64,000 bases of DNA from JAHEFT01 sp963700705 (GTDB taxonomy: Bacteria; Pseudomonadota; Gammaproteobacteria; Xanthomonadales; SZUA-36), in NCBI GenBank assembly GCA_963700705.1, contig CAVOYQ010000011.1:62001-126000 (forward strand), read 5' to 3'. Both the position numbers and the translations under genes were made by a program. The notes under the pieces were generated by a model that saw only the letters and a list, made by a program, of their open reading frames with translations, was not told the DNA's origin and ran no database searches. Positions 47,101-54,903 of the stretch are shown here, in pieces (position 1 is the stretch's first letter; the number at the start of each line of letters is the position of its first letter).

Positions 47101-47261
47101 TGGACTTCGTCTACGCGCAGAAATTCAGGGAGCACTGGAAGTTCAAGTTCCGGGCCAGGAACCTGCTGAATCCGGAGGTTCAAATCACCCAGGGTGATGA
47201 AACACGAAGAAGCTTTACGGTTGGCCGTGAATATGCGGCCGCGATCGAGTGGTCATTCTGA
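44105..47261 (+). CDS. TonB-dependent receptor with carboxypeptidase-regulatory-like N-terminus (frameshifted)
   Basis: Outer-membrane receptor of roughly 1,045 residues. The signal peptide (RIASCFTTALCLLLLPMASA) is broken by shifts near 44112 and 44178. Two beta-sandwich segments follow (GSPVSGIEVLVDDELVTLS; PPGVIEGRLISADGGGPVEG), of the peptidase-regulatory type. The plug reads GALRRVTGLTLVGGQFIFV, RGLGERYSSTLLNGANVPSP and EMPAEFGGGSIQLRT. The barrel ends in phenylalanine (YAAAIEWSF). Further shifts lie near 44585, 45275, 45425, 45560, 46300 and 46950. It is the last gene of the TonB operon and abuts the pst operon. The ligand is unknown; a phosphorus-containing compound is inferred from context. 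Confidence 0.85.
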
Positions 47262-47295
47262 CCAAACGCCCGCGACGGTGCAAGAGGCCGGTACA

Positions 47296-48021
47296 CTAGT
47301 CGTGTCGGGACAATTTCTTGATGGTTTTCTTGTCCTTGGATGTGTGGCGAATACTGCGCCCGTGCACCAGGTAGAAGATGTACTCGGCAATATTTTCACA
47401 CCGGTCGCCCATGCGCTCCATCGCCCGGGCCGCCCACAGGATGTTCAGAATCTGGGGAATGGATTTCGGATCCTGCGCCATGTATGTCATCAGCTGGCGG
47501 GTGATTGAAACGTACTTGGCATCGATCTTGCTGTCGAAACGGGCTGTTTTAACGGCGCTTTTGACATCGGTGCGGGCGAACGAATCAAGCACCATGCGCA
47601 GCATTTCCCGCACCAGCGCACCCATGTGCTCCAGTTCATTTCGGATATCCGAAGTCATGGTGCCATTCAGTTCGTCCTGCACCATCTTGGCGACCCGCTT
47701 GGCCTCGTCGCCGATACGCTCGAGGTCCGTGATGGTCTTGATCACGGCCATCACCAGCCGCAGATCTGAAGCCGCCGGCTGCCGCCTGGCGACAATTCGC
47801 GTGCATTCCTCGTCGATCTCGACTTCCAGCGCGTTCACCCGGTAATCGTTCGCTACGACCTCGGCGGCAAGAACGGTGTCACCCTCGACCAGCGCTTTGA
47901 GCGCCTTGGTGAGCTGTTCTTCGACGACGCCGCCCATCAACAAAACCTTGTTGCGAACGTCTTCCAGTTCCTCGTTATATTGCTGCGAAATGTGTTGACC
48001 CAGGTTCAGGTTGTCCATCAT
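47296..48021 (-). CDS. phoU: Phosphate signalling protein PhoU
   Basis: Links PstSCAB to PhoR and represses the Pho regulon when phosphate is plentiful. The 241 residues contain two three-helix repeats. Metal-binding acidic motifs appear as EIDEECTRIVARRQP, TDLERIGDEAKRVAKM and ARAMERMGDRCENIAEYI. It is the last gene of pstC-pstA-pstB-phoU and converges on the TonB receptor gene with 34 bases between stops. Confidence 0.96.
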   Translation of the reverse strand: MMDNLNLGQHISQQYNEELEDVRNKVLLMGGVVEEQLTKALKALVEGDTVLAAEVVANDYRVNALEVEIDEECTRIVARRQPAASDLRLVMAVIKTITDLERIGDEAKRVAKMVQDELNGTMTSDIRNELEHMGALVREMLRMVLDSFARTDVKSAVKTARFDSKIDAKYVSITRQLMTYMAQDPKSIPQILNILWAARAMERMGDRCENIAEYIFYLVHGRSIRHTSKDKKTIKKLSRHD

Positions 48022-48031
48022 TTACTCCTGC

Positions 48032-48859
48032 TCATCCGTAACGGCCGGTAATGTAATCTTCGGTCTGTTTCTTTGACGGGTTGGTGAATATCGAGTCGGT
48101 GTCCCCGTACTCGACCATTTCGCCCAGGTACATGAAGGCCGTTCTATCGGATACCCGGGCCGCCTGCTGCATGTTGTGCGTGACGATGATGATCGTGTAT
48201 TGCTGCTTCAACTCGTGGATCAGCTCTTCCACCTTCAGCGTCCTGATCGGATCCAGCGCCGAACAGGGTTCATCCAGCAGGATGACCTTGGGTTGGACCG
48301 CAATGGCCCGCGCGATCACCAGTCTCTGCTGCTGACCGCCCGAAAGGCCGAACGCGGGCTCCTTGAGCCGGTCCTTGACTTCGTCCCACAGCGCCGCGCC
48401 ATTGAGCGCCCACTCGACCGTTTCATCCAGCACCCTGCGCTTGTTGATTCCCTGTATTCTCAAGCCATAGGCCACGTTCTCGTAGATCGACTTCGGAAAG
48501 GGATTGGGTTTCTGGAACACCATCCCGACCCACCTTCTCAACTCGGCGACGTCGACCGATTTCTTCAGGATATTCCTGTCATCGATAAAAATCTTGCCTT
48601 CGGTCCGGCAATTGACGATCAGGTCATTCATCCGGTTGAAGCAACGCAGCAGGGTCGATTTGCCGCAGCCGCTCGGGCCGATAAAAGCCGTGACCTGCCT
48701 GTCCGGTATATCCAGGTCAATGTTCTTCAAAGCCTGCACCTGGTCATAGTACAGGTTGAGTTTTCTCACCTGCACCGAAGCAGAATGTCCTGGCGGCGGG
48801 TTGACCTGGGCCTGCTGCTCGGCCGGTGATTCAAGGGGCAGTTGATTCGAATCGTTCAC
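48032..48859 (-). CDS. pstB: Phosphate ABC transporter ATPase PstB
   Basis: ATPase of the high-affinity phosphate importer. A GTG start at 48859 overlaps the pstA stop (GTGA). Walker A is GPSGCGKST at residues 61-69, the signature is LSGGQQQRL, and Walker B is VILLDEPCSALDP. An N-terminal extension of about 30 residues precedes the ABC core (VRKLNLYYDQVQALK). Length 275. Intact. Confidence 0.97.
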   Translation of the reverse strand: MNDSNQLPLESPAEQQAQVNPPPGHSASVQVRKLNLYYDQVQALKNIDLDIPDRQVTAFIGPSGCGKSTLLRCFNRMNDLIVNCRTEGKIFIDDRNILKKSVDVAELRRWVGMVFQKPNPFPKSIYENVAYGLRIQGINKRRVLDETVEWALNGAALWDEVKDRLKEPAFGLSGGQQQRLVIARAIAVQPKVILLDEPCSALDPIRTLKVEELIHELKQQYTIIIVTHNMQQAARVSDRTAFMYLGEMVEYGDTDSIFTNPSKKQTEDYITGRYG

Positions 48860-50514
48860 GTTTCGAGTCCTTTGTATTTTTCACGCAGGCTGTTGCGGAC
48901 GTGAATGGCCAGCATGTTGAGTAAGAGTATCACCAGGACCAGCAACAATGCCGTGGCGTAAACCAGCGGCCTGGCGGCCTCCACGTTCGGGCTCTGGAAA
49001 CCGACATCATAGATATGAAAGCCGAGGTGCATGAATTTCCGTTCCAGGTGCAGGAAAGGATAGTTCCCGTCCAGCGGCAGCGAAGGTGCGAGTTTGACCA
49101 CGCCGACCAGCATCAACGGCGCAACTTCACCGGCTGCCCGGGCCACCGCCAGAATCAATCCGGTCATGATGCCGGGACTGGCCATGGGAATGACGGTGCG
49201 CCACAGCGTTTCCCATTGGGTTGCGCCAAGCGCCAGGCTGCCTTCGCGGATCGACCTGGGAATGCGGGAGAGACCTTCTTCGGTCGACACGATAACCACC
49301 GGCAGGGTCAACAGGGCGAGGGTCAGGGAAGCCCAGAACAAGCCTCCGGTGCCAAAGGTAGGTGAAGGCAGGGCCGCTTCAAAAAACAGCTTGTCGATAC
49401 TGCCGCCTAGCGTGTAGACGAAAAAGCCAAGTCCGAATACGCCGTAAACAATGGATGGAACACCAGCGAGATTGTTGACCGCGATCCTTATGGTGCGGGT
49501 CAGCAGGCCCTGCTTCGCGTATTCCTTCAGGTACACGCCTGCAATCACACCAAAAGGCGTTACCACGACGGTCATCAGCAGCACCATCAGGATGGTGCCG
49601 AAAATGGCCGGATAAATACCTCCCTCGGTATTGGCCTCGCGCGGATCGTCAACGATGAACGACCAGACCTTTTTGAAGAAATGGCCAATCTGTTCGGGCA
49701 TGCTCATAACGTTGGGCATCCATGCGTCGATAATCGAGGCCAGTTACAGTTCGTGTTCCTGGCCATCGCTGGTCTGGACGATCACCGAATCCCGCCGAAT
49801 TTCTTCGTGCAGGGCAAACAGCTTTTGCTCGAGTTCCTGGTATTCCTGTTCAAGCTGCTGCCTTTCCGTTGGAAAGCTGCGTAGCGCGAGGGCTCGGTGA
49901 TGTTCTTCAGTTGCAGTTTTCGTTCTTCCAGGCGCAAGTGCTCCAGCCGGTAATTGATCCGGCCGATATCATCCCGCTCCAGTTCCTTGATCCGGTCACG
50001 CAATGCAGTCGTTTCGTCGAGCATGAGCTGGAAATCGGACCAGACGTCGCGGCTGTTTTGCAGTTCCCCCGCGACCTTGAGGCCGATGACACGGCCGAAG
50101 AACGTACCCCATTCCTCCCGTTCGAGCACCGCCATGCTCAGCGGCCGGCTCTGTTTCTGGATCCCGGGCTCAAGAATCCAGCGGAAGTCTGCGCCGTTCA
50201 AATCCCGGTTGCCGGTTTTCAGCAGAATGCGCTCGACGCTTTCTACGCCCGGGCCGACTTCGATCCCCGACTCCGTGATCCGCTCCGCGTGCACATCCTC
50301 ACGTTCCCGGACCTGCCCGGCCAATACGACGCTTTTGCCGTCCTGTTCCAGGTAGGTGATTTCAAGTACACGGCGCAGGCCAGAAGTGCGCCATTCCACG
50401 CACGCCAATCAGGCCGAGCAATCCGATCACCAGCAGCAGGCTGACGCTGACTGCCGATGCGTTCAGCCAAACCCAGGGCGTGCCACTTTTTATCCAGGTT
50501 TGTAAAGAAGTCAT
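48856..50514 (-). CDS. pstA: Phosphate ABC transporter permease PstA, extended form (frameshifted)
   Basis: Inner-membrane permease of about 552 residues, nearly twice the 296 of E. coli. The ATG at 50514 begins MTSLQTWIKSGTPWVW, with a first helix (VSLLLVIGLLGLIGV). A periplasmic insert of about 200 residues follows, containing a coiled coil (LEHLRLEERKLQLKNI). The classical six-helix permease is encoded from about 49740 (IYPAIFGTILMVLLMTVVV, ALGATQWETLWRTVIPMASPGI). Frames break near 50385, 49870 and 49745. Extended PstA forms are known in Pseudomonas and Vibrio. Confidence 0.9.
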
Positions 50515-50524
50515 CGGCCCGGGC

Positions 50525-52798
50525 TCACAGTGAACTGTACTTTTCGCGCAGGCGCTGGCGAATCAGTTCAGCGCCCGTGTTCACAACGAAGGTGAACATG
50601 AATAAAACCAGTGCCGCAAGAAAAAGCACGCGATAGTGGGTGCTGTTGACCTCGGACTCGGGCATTTCAACGGCGATGTTGGCCGCAAGGGTTCTCATCC
50701 CCTCGAACAGGTTCCAGTCCATCACCGGCGTATTGCCCGTCGCCATGAGAACAATCATGGTTTCACCGACCGCCCGCCCCAGGCCGATCATCAGGGCGGA
50801 AAAAATACCCGGGCTGGCGGTCGGAAGAATGACGAAAACCAGGGTTTGCCACGGGGTGGCGCCCAGCGCCAGGGATCCGTTCGACAGCGACTCGGGAACC
50901 CCGAATACCGCGTCTTCGGCGATGGAGAAAATGGTCGGAATGACTGCGAAGCCCATCGCACAGCCCACCACAAGCGCGTTACGCTGGTCATAGGAGATCC
51001 CCGCCGTGTTGCTCAGCCAGTCACGCAGGTTGCCCTCGAAAAACACGGCCTGGACCGGCTCGGCAAGCACCAATGCCAATGCCGCCATCACTATCAGCGC
51101 GGGTACCAGCAAAACCGGCTCCCAGCCCTCCGGAACATGAAGTTTTGCGTCCAGGTCAAATCGGTGCCACAGCCAGGAAAACAGCAGCAGACCGGGTGGA
51201 ATCAAAAGCAGCATCAGGAAGAGGTCTGCGAGGTGCTCTTCCACCCACGGCGCAAACCACAGCCCGGCCAGGAAGCCCAGAATCACCGTGGGCAATGCTG
51301 CCATTACCTCGATACCGGGCTTGACCCATTGACGCAGCATCGGCGACATGAAATACGCAGTGTAAGCGGCCCCCATCAAGGCCAGGGGAATCGCGAAAAG
51401 CATCGCGTAAAAGGCGGCTTTCAGCGTTCCGAAAACCAGGGGTGTCAAGCTCAGCTTGGACTCGAAATCGTTGGTTGAGGCCGAAGACTGCCAGACATAC
51501 TCGGGTTGCTGGTAGTTCTCATACCATACTTTTTGCCACAGGGAGGAAAGGGATATTTCCGGATGCTCGTTATCGATTCTGAGCAACTCCAGTCGACCGC
51601 CGGCGCCATCGATCAGAAGACCGTTGGCCCTGGGCGCCAGGGCGACGGCCCGGGGGCCTGCCGCCTGCATTGGAACCTGGTGGACCAGGACTCCTGCCGT
51701 GCTGTGAAAAATGGAAAGATTTTCGTCCACGTCGAGGGCAATAAATCCCTTGCGGCGTTGCTCCGGAACGATGTGCGTGATCGCACTGCCGGTACTTTCA
51801 AAGCGGCGAACCAGTTCCAGGTGAAATTGATTGTCGGCATCGCGTACCGGAAATAACTGGCTGATGACACCGTCGCTGTCGCCGGCAAGTACGGAAATTC
51901 CGCCCAGGAGCATCGACAGCGTGGTAATGCCGGAATCCCCGACGCTGATGCTTTCTCCGATCTCGAGTCCGGGCAGCGTGAAGCGATGAATCCGGCCCTT
52001 GCTGTCGCCTGCGTAGAGCCAGCGGTGGTTGCCGCTGATCGCAAGCGAAGTCAATGGAAAGCCGGATTGTATTTCGATGATTTCCGGTTCAAGCGCGACC
52101 TCTCCGGTCATCAGGTTTTCCGACTTCCTCAAGTAATTGACGCGCACCCGGCCATTACTGTCCGCCAGCGCGAGTACCGTTTGATCCGCATTGTCCGAGA
52201 AGGCCAGGCCCGATATAACAACTGCGTCTTCGGATTCCGACGGCGCCATCGACAGCAAGGGTTCCTCCCCATAAGGAAAGTCCAGCACGGGCGTAATCAG
52301 GCGCGATTCAACCCCGCCTGAAAAACTGGTTTCATACCGGTGGCGAAAGACAAACACCCGGGCGTCTTCAGAAACGATGGCGACAAGACCTCTGTTATCG
52401 ATCGCTTCGGCGCTTTTTTCCCACTTGCCTGTTTCCATGAATGGCAGTTTTGCTGTACTCAGCCGCTTCCCGCCGGGTACGTTGAAAAACTCAGCCTCTC
52501 CGTCATCGGACAGGCGCAGCCCCACCTCGAGTTGCTCTTCCACTGAAAAATAAACCGGCCGGGAATCTTTCCAACCAGCCATGGGCAGGGATTCAAGCCA
52601 TTCAGACTTTGCTGGCAAAAAAAGCGGGAAAACCACCCAGACCAGGTAGAAAAAGATCAGCACAACCGCCCAGATCACCGCGATGCCGCCTGTGGCGATC
52701 AGCCAGCGAACGACCCGGTCCTTGCGGGAACGCCACAAATGAAAACGTTCGGACCGGACCGAATCCGGCAGCGCTCTTTTGGGAGGTACAGCAATCAT
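50525..52798 (-). CDS. pstC: Phosphate ABC transporter permease PstC, extended form
   Basis: Permease of 757 residues, far longer than E. coli PstC (319). After the first helix (IAVIWAVVLIFFYLVWVVFPL), a soluble domain of about 370 residues looks like a beta-propeller, with repeats such as SLAISGNHRWLYAGDSKGRI and TTLSMLLGGISVLAGDSDGVI. The six-helix permease begins at about residue 440 (LVFGTLKAAFYAMLFAIPLAL) and carries the EAA-type loop LALGATPWQTLVFVILPTASPGI. Intact frame. It is the first gene of the pst operon; its ATG lies seven bases after a Pho-type -10, with no ribosome site. Confidence 0.93.
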   Translation of the reverse strand: MIAVPPKRALPDSVRSERFHLWRSRKDRVVRWLIATGGIAVIWAVVLIFFYLVWVVFPLFLPAKSEWLESLPMAGWKDSRPVYFSVEEQLEVGLRLSDDGEAEFFNVPGGKRLSTAKLPFMETGKWEKSAEAIDNRGLVAIVSEDARVFVFRHRYETSFSGGVESRLITPVLDFPYGEEPLLSMAPSESEDAVVISGLAFSDNADQTVLALADSNGRVRVNYLRKSENLMTGEVALEPEIIEIQSGFPLTSLAISGNHRWLYAGDSKGRIHRFTLPGLEIGESISVGDSGITTLSMLLGGISVLAGDSDGVISQLFPVRDADNQFHLELVRRFESTGSAITHIVPEQRRKGFIALDVDENLSIFHSTAGVLVHQVPMQAAGPRAVALAPRANGLLIDGAGGRLELLRIDNEHPEISLSSLWQKVWYENYQQPEYVWQSSASTNDFESKLSLTPLVFGTLKAAFYAMLFAIPLALMGAAYTAYFMSPMLRQWVKPGIEVMAALPTVILGFLAGLWFAPWVEEHLADLFLMLLLIPPGLLLFSWLWHRFDLDAKLHVPEGWEPVLLVPALIVMAALALVLAEPVQAVFFEGNLRDWLSNTAGISYDQRNALVVGCAMGFAVIPTIFSIAEDAVFGVPESLSNGSLALGATPWQTLVFVILPTASPGIFSALMIGLGRAVGETMIVLMATGNTPVMDWNLFEGMRTLAANIAVEMPESEVNSTHYRVLFLAALVLFMFTFVVNTGAELIRQRLREKYSSL

Positions 52799-52804
52799 AC
52801 AGGC

Positions 52805-52838
52805 ATGCTATGTGGCATTTATGACAGTTATATTACAG
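52805..52838 (-). promoter_or_regulatory. Pho box and -10 of the pst operon
   Basis: On the minus strand: CTGTAAT (52838-52832), spacer ATAA, CTGTCAT (52827-52821), then ten bases, then TAGCAT (52810-52805) as a -10. This is the closest match to the PhoB consensus in the window. Confidence 0.88.
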
Positions 52839-52907
52839 TGAAAACCGGCGGATCACGGAAGCCGCCGATATCTCGTATAATGTATACACCAGGAAGATGA
52901 CAGGAGA

Positions 52908-53483
52908 GTGACGTTTATTTTTTCCTTCTTCAAAAAACGCCGTTACCTGCATCGCGTTTCCTTCATAAACAGGGATCTCGAAATCGGCAAGGATTACCTG
53001 GCAAAGATGTCCATGCCGGTTCAATGGGAGGCAAGCGGCCTGGTTTCCATTGGCCCCGACATCTACCAGCGTGACCAGCGCATGATACCGGGTGCAGCGA
53101 AAGCCTGGCGCTCAATGGTTGAATCAGCGGCTGCTGACCAGGTCGTGCTGCAAGCCGTATCGGCATTCCGGTCGGTCGATTACCAGGCCGGCATCATTCG
53201 CAGAAAACTGGAAAGCGGTCAGTGTATCCGGGACATCCTCTGCGTTTCGGCAGCGCCCGGCTACAGCGAACACCATACGGGCCGGGCGATCGATGTCACC
53301 ACGCCGGGGTTTGCCGTTCTGGAAGAAGCGTTCGAACAGAGTGAAGCGTTTTCATGGCTGACCGAACATGCCGGCCGGTTCGGATTTTCCCTGTCGTTTC
53401 CCCGCGGAAACCCCTTTGGCGTCATATACGAACCGTGGCACTGGGCCTGGAGCGACTCTCGAAATGGAGGAGACCCCACATGA
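52908..53483 (+). CDS. M15B D,D-carboxypeptidase (VanY-like)
   Basis: Zinc peptidase of the VanY/DacY type that trims the terminal D-alanine of peptidoglycan stems. The zinc motif reads SEHHTGRAIDV, and the second motif is EPWHWAW near the C-terminus. RSVDYQAGIIRRKL matches the substrate-site region. The 191-residue frame starts at a GTG directly after AGGAGA, too close for ideal initiation, so the start is uncertain. No signal peptide is obvious. A TATAAT lies about 30 bases upstream. Confidence 0.82.
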   Translation: MTFIFSFFKKRRYLHRVSFINRDLEIGKDYLAKMSMPVQWEASGLVSIGPDIYQRDQRMIPGAAKAWRSMVESAAADQVVLQAVSAFRSVDYQAGIIRRKLESGQCIRDILCVSAAPGYSEHHTGRAIDVTTPGFAVLEEAFEQSEAFSWLTEHAGRFGFSLSFPRGNPFGVIYEPWHWAWSDSRNGGDPT

Positions 53484-53540
53484 GGGCGCCCCACATAATG
53501 GACCAAGGAGGCGGAATTTACGGTGTAACTGGCGAAACAG

Positions 53541-53599
53541 TTTGGCAAATCGTTCGAAAAGCCATAGCCATAGCTATGGCTCGAGAAGGATTTGCCAAA
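53541..53599. other. Long imperfect hairpin
   Basis: Outer arms TTTGGCAAATC (53541-53551) and GATTTGCCAAA (53589-53599). Inner arms AGCCATAG (53560-53567) and CTATGGCT (53574-53581) around CCATAG. It lies between the carboxypeptidase and the convergent SecB-like gene, without a T-run. It could be a transcript end or a remnant of a mobile repeat. Confidence 0.6.
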
Positions 53600-53649
53600 A
53601 TGTGAAGGCAGGTGCGCTGTAAAACCGGATCCTTGGTGCATTATATGGG

Positions 53650-54114
53650 CTAGTGAACACTGCCGGATATCTGGACCATCTCGCCCTCCGGCAAATTGAC
53701 CCGGGCCGCCAGGTCGAACGGCAACTGGATTTGCTCCAACCCCAAACGCACCAGCAGCATCCGCATTTCCTGCTGAAGCAGCGGATAGAGCTGGCGGGTC
53801 AGGCTGGCGTGATTCTGGGTAAACCGGGTGATGTCGACCGGCTCACCGTCGATTTGCCGGTAAATCACCTCGAAGCCGACCTGCGCCACGAATTTCGGGT
53901 CCGAGTCGTTTTCCGCCCCTCCCTTGCAACTCAGCAGTGCACTGACCTGGTAGGACGGCAGACTTTCGGTACTCTCGGTATCCAGCACTCTGGGCGTGAG
54001 GTTGAGCTCCACCTTGGCTTTCTGGGCGCCGGCTTCCTTGCTGACGTGAATGAGGCGGGCTTTCAGCAGGGATACCTGGACGTGGTGCAGCACAAAGTTA
54101 TCGAGTAAATTCAT
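53650..54114 (-). CDS. SecB-like export chaperone family protein
   Basis: A 154-residue protein whose pattern matches the SecB fold. Beta strands include ARLIHVSKEAGAQKAKVELN and KFVAQVGFEVIYRQIDG. The helix region LTRQLYPLLQQEMRMLLVRLG is followed by QLPFDLAARVNL, resembling the LFPYARE...NFDALY end of SecB. The match is distant, so a SecB-like chaperone rather than housekeeping SecB is more likely. It is transcribed apart from alkA, with a 150-base gap. Confidence 0.6.
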   Translation of the reverse strand: MNLLDNFVLHHVQVSLLKARLIHVSKEAGAQKAKVELNLTPRVLDTESTESLPSYQVSALLSCKGGAENDSDPKFVAQVGFEVIYRQIDGEPVDITRFTQNHASLTRQLYPLLQQEMRMLLVRLGLEQIQLPFDLAARVNLPEGEMVQISGSVH

Positions 54115-54267
54115 TTAGGGCCTGTTAAAACGACGTGCGTTATCAGTCGATCATGTAATGCTACTACACTTCTCTCCTTCCGCCTTGCCAGCGAAAAAAA
54201 TGACCGCCGGCAGTGACGATGCAAGTAGTGCCGACAGGCCCTGGATATGCACTGGGAGCTGGCAGTT

Positions 54268-54903
54268 TCAAGAGAGCAGCGGCGTATCGGCGACTTTCCA
54301 GAAGTACCAGCTCGCCACCGAACGGTAAGGCGCAAGGTGGCGGGTCCTTTCCAGCACTTCGCCAGGAGAGGGCAACTCCCCCATGCCGTAAACCGCCTGC
54401 ACCCCTTTCTGCACGCCCAGGTCTGTCGCCGGCATGACATCCGGACGTCCCAGGTGAAAAATCAGGAACATCTGCGCGGTCCAGGGTCCGATTCCCCGCA
54501 CCGCGCAGAGGTTTTCGATGACTGCTTCGTCATCGAGACGGGCCATGCTGCGAAGCGGTTTCAGCGTGCCGTCGAGCGATTTTCCGGCCAGGTCGTGAAT
54601 CGCCAGCGCCTTGTTGCGGGACAAGCCGACACCACGCAGTTGTTCCATCGAAAAGCCGGCGGCCTGGGCGGCTTCCGGCACCTGGTTTCTGAACAGCGCC
54701 GAAAACCTGCCGTGAATGGTGGATGCCGCTTTTCCGGACAGTTGCTGGTAAACGATGGCGCCTGAGAGCGCGTTGAACAGGTCGGTGTCCCGGGTCACCC
54801 TGAGCTTCAGGGGTCCGTAATCGTCGATGACCCGCCCCAGGTGCCGGCACTGATCACAAAGGTACTCGACGGCCTGCCTGCGGTTATAACGCAGGCGGCT
54901 CAT
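54268..54903 (-). CDS. DNA-3-methyladenine glycosylase II (AlkA-type HhH-GPD)
   Basis: Base-excision repair glycosylase removing alkylated purines. The 211 residues contain the helix-hairpin-helix AVRGIGPWTAQMFLI (134-148). The catalytic aspartate is D161 (VMPATDLGVQKG). The start FNALSGAIVYQQLSGKAA matches the family. It lacks the N-terminal domain of E. coli AlkA, so it is a short form. Its start overlaps the DUF4340 gene by 20 bases. Confidence 0.93.
   Translation of the reverse strand: MSRLRYNRRQAVEYLCDQCRHLGRVIDDYGPLKLRVTRDTDLFNALSGAIVYQQLSGKAASTIHGRFSALFRNQVPEAAQAAGFSMEQLRGVGLSRNKALAIHDLAGKSLDGTLKPLRSMARLDDEAVIENLCAVRGIGPWTAQMFLIFHLGRPDVMPATDLGVQKGVQAVYGMGELPSPGEVLERTRHLAPYRSVASWYFWKVADTPLLS

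Noticed and set aside
39059..47261. TonB operon as a pseudogene cluster
   Set aside because: exbB and exbD are intact, all broken genes resume the correct protein in another frame, and promoter and coupling signals are kept.
54117..54242. Possible small mobile repeat bounded by AGGGCCTGT and ACAGGCCCT
   Set aside because: Only nine bases match at the ends, no target duplication is visible and no other copy was noticed.
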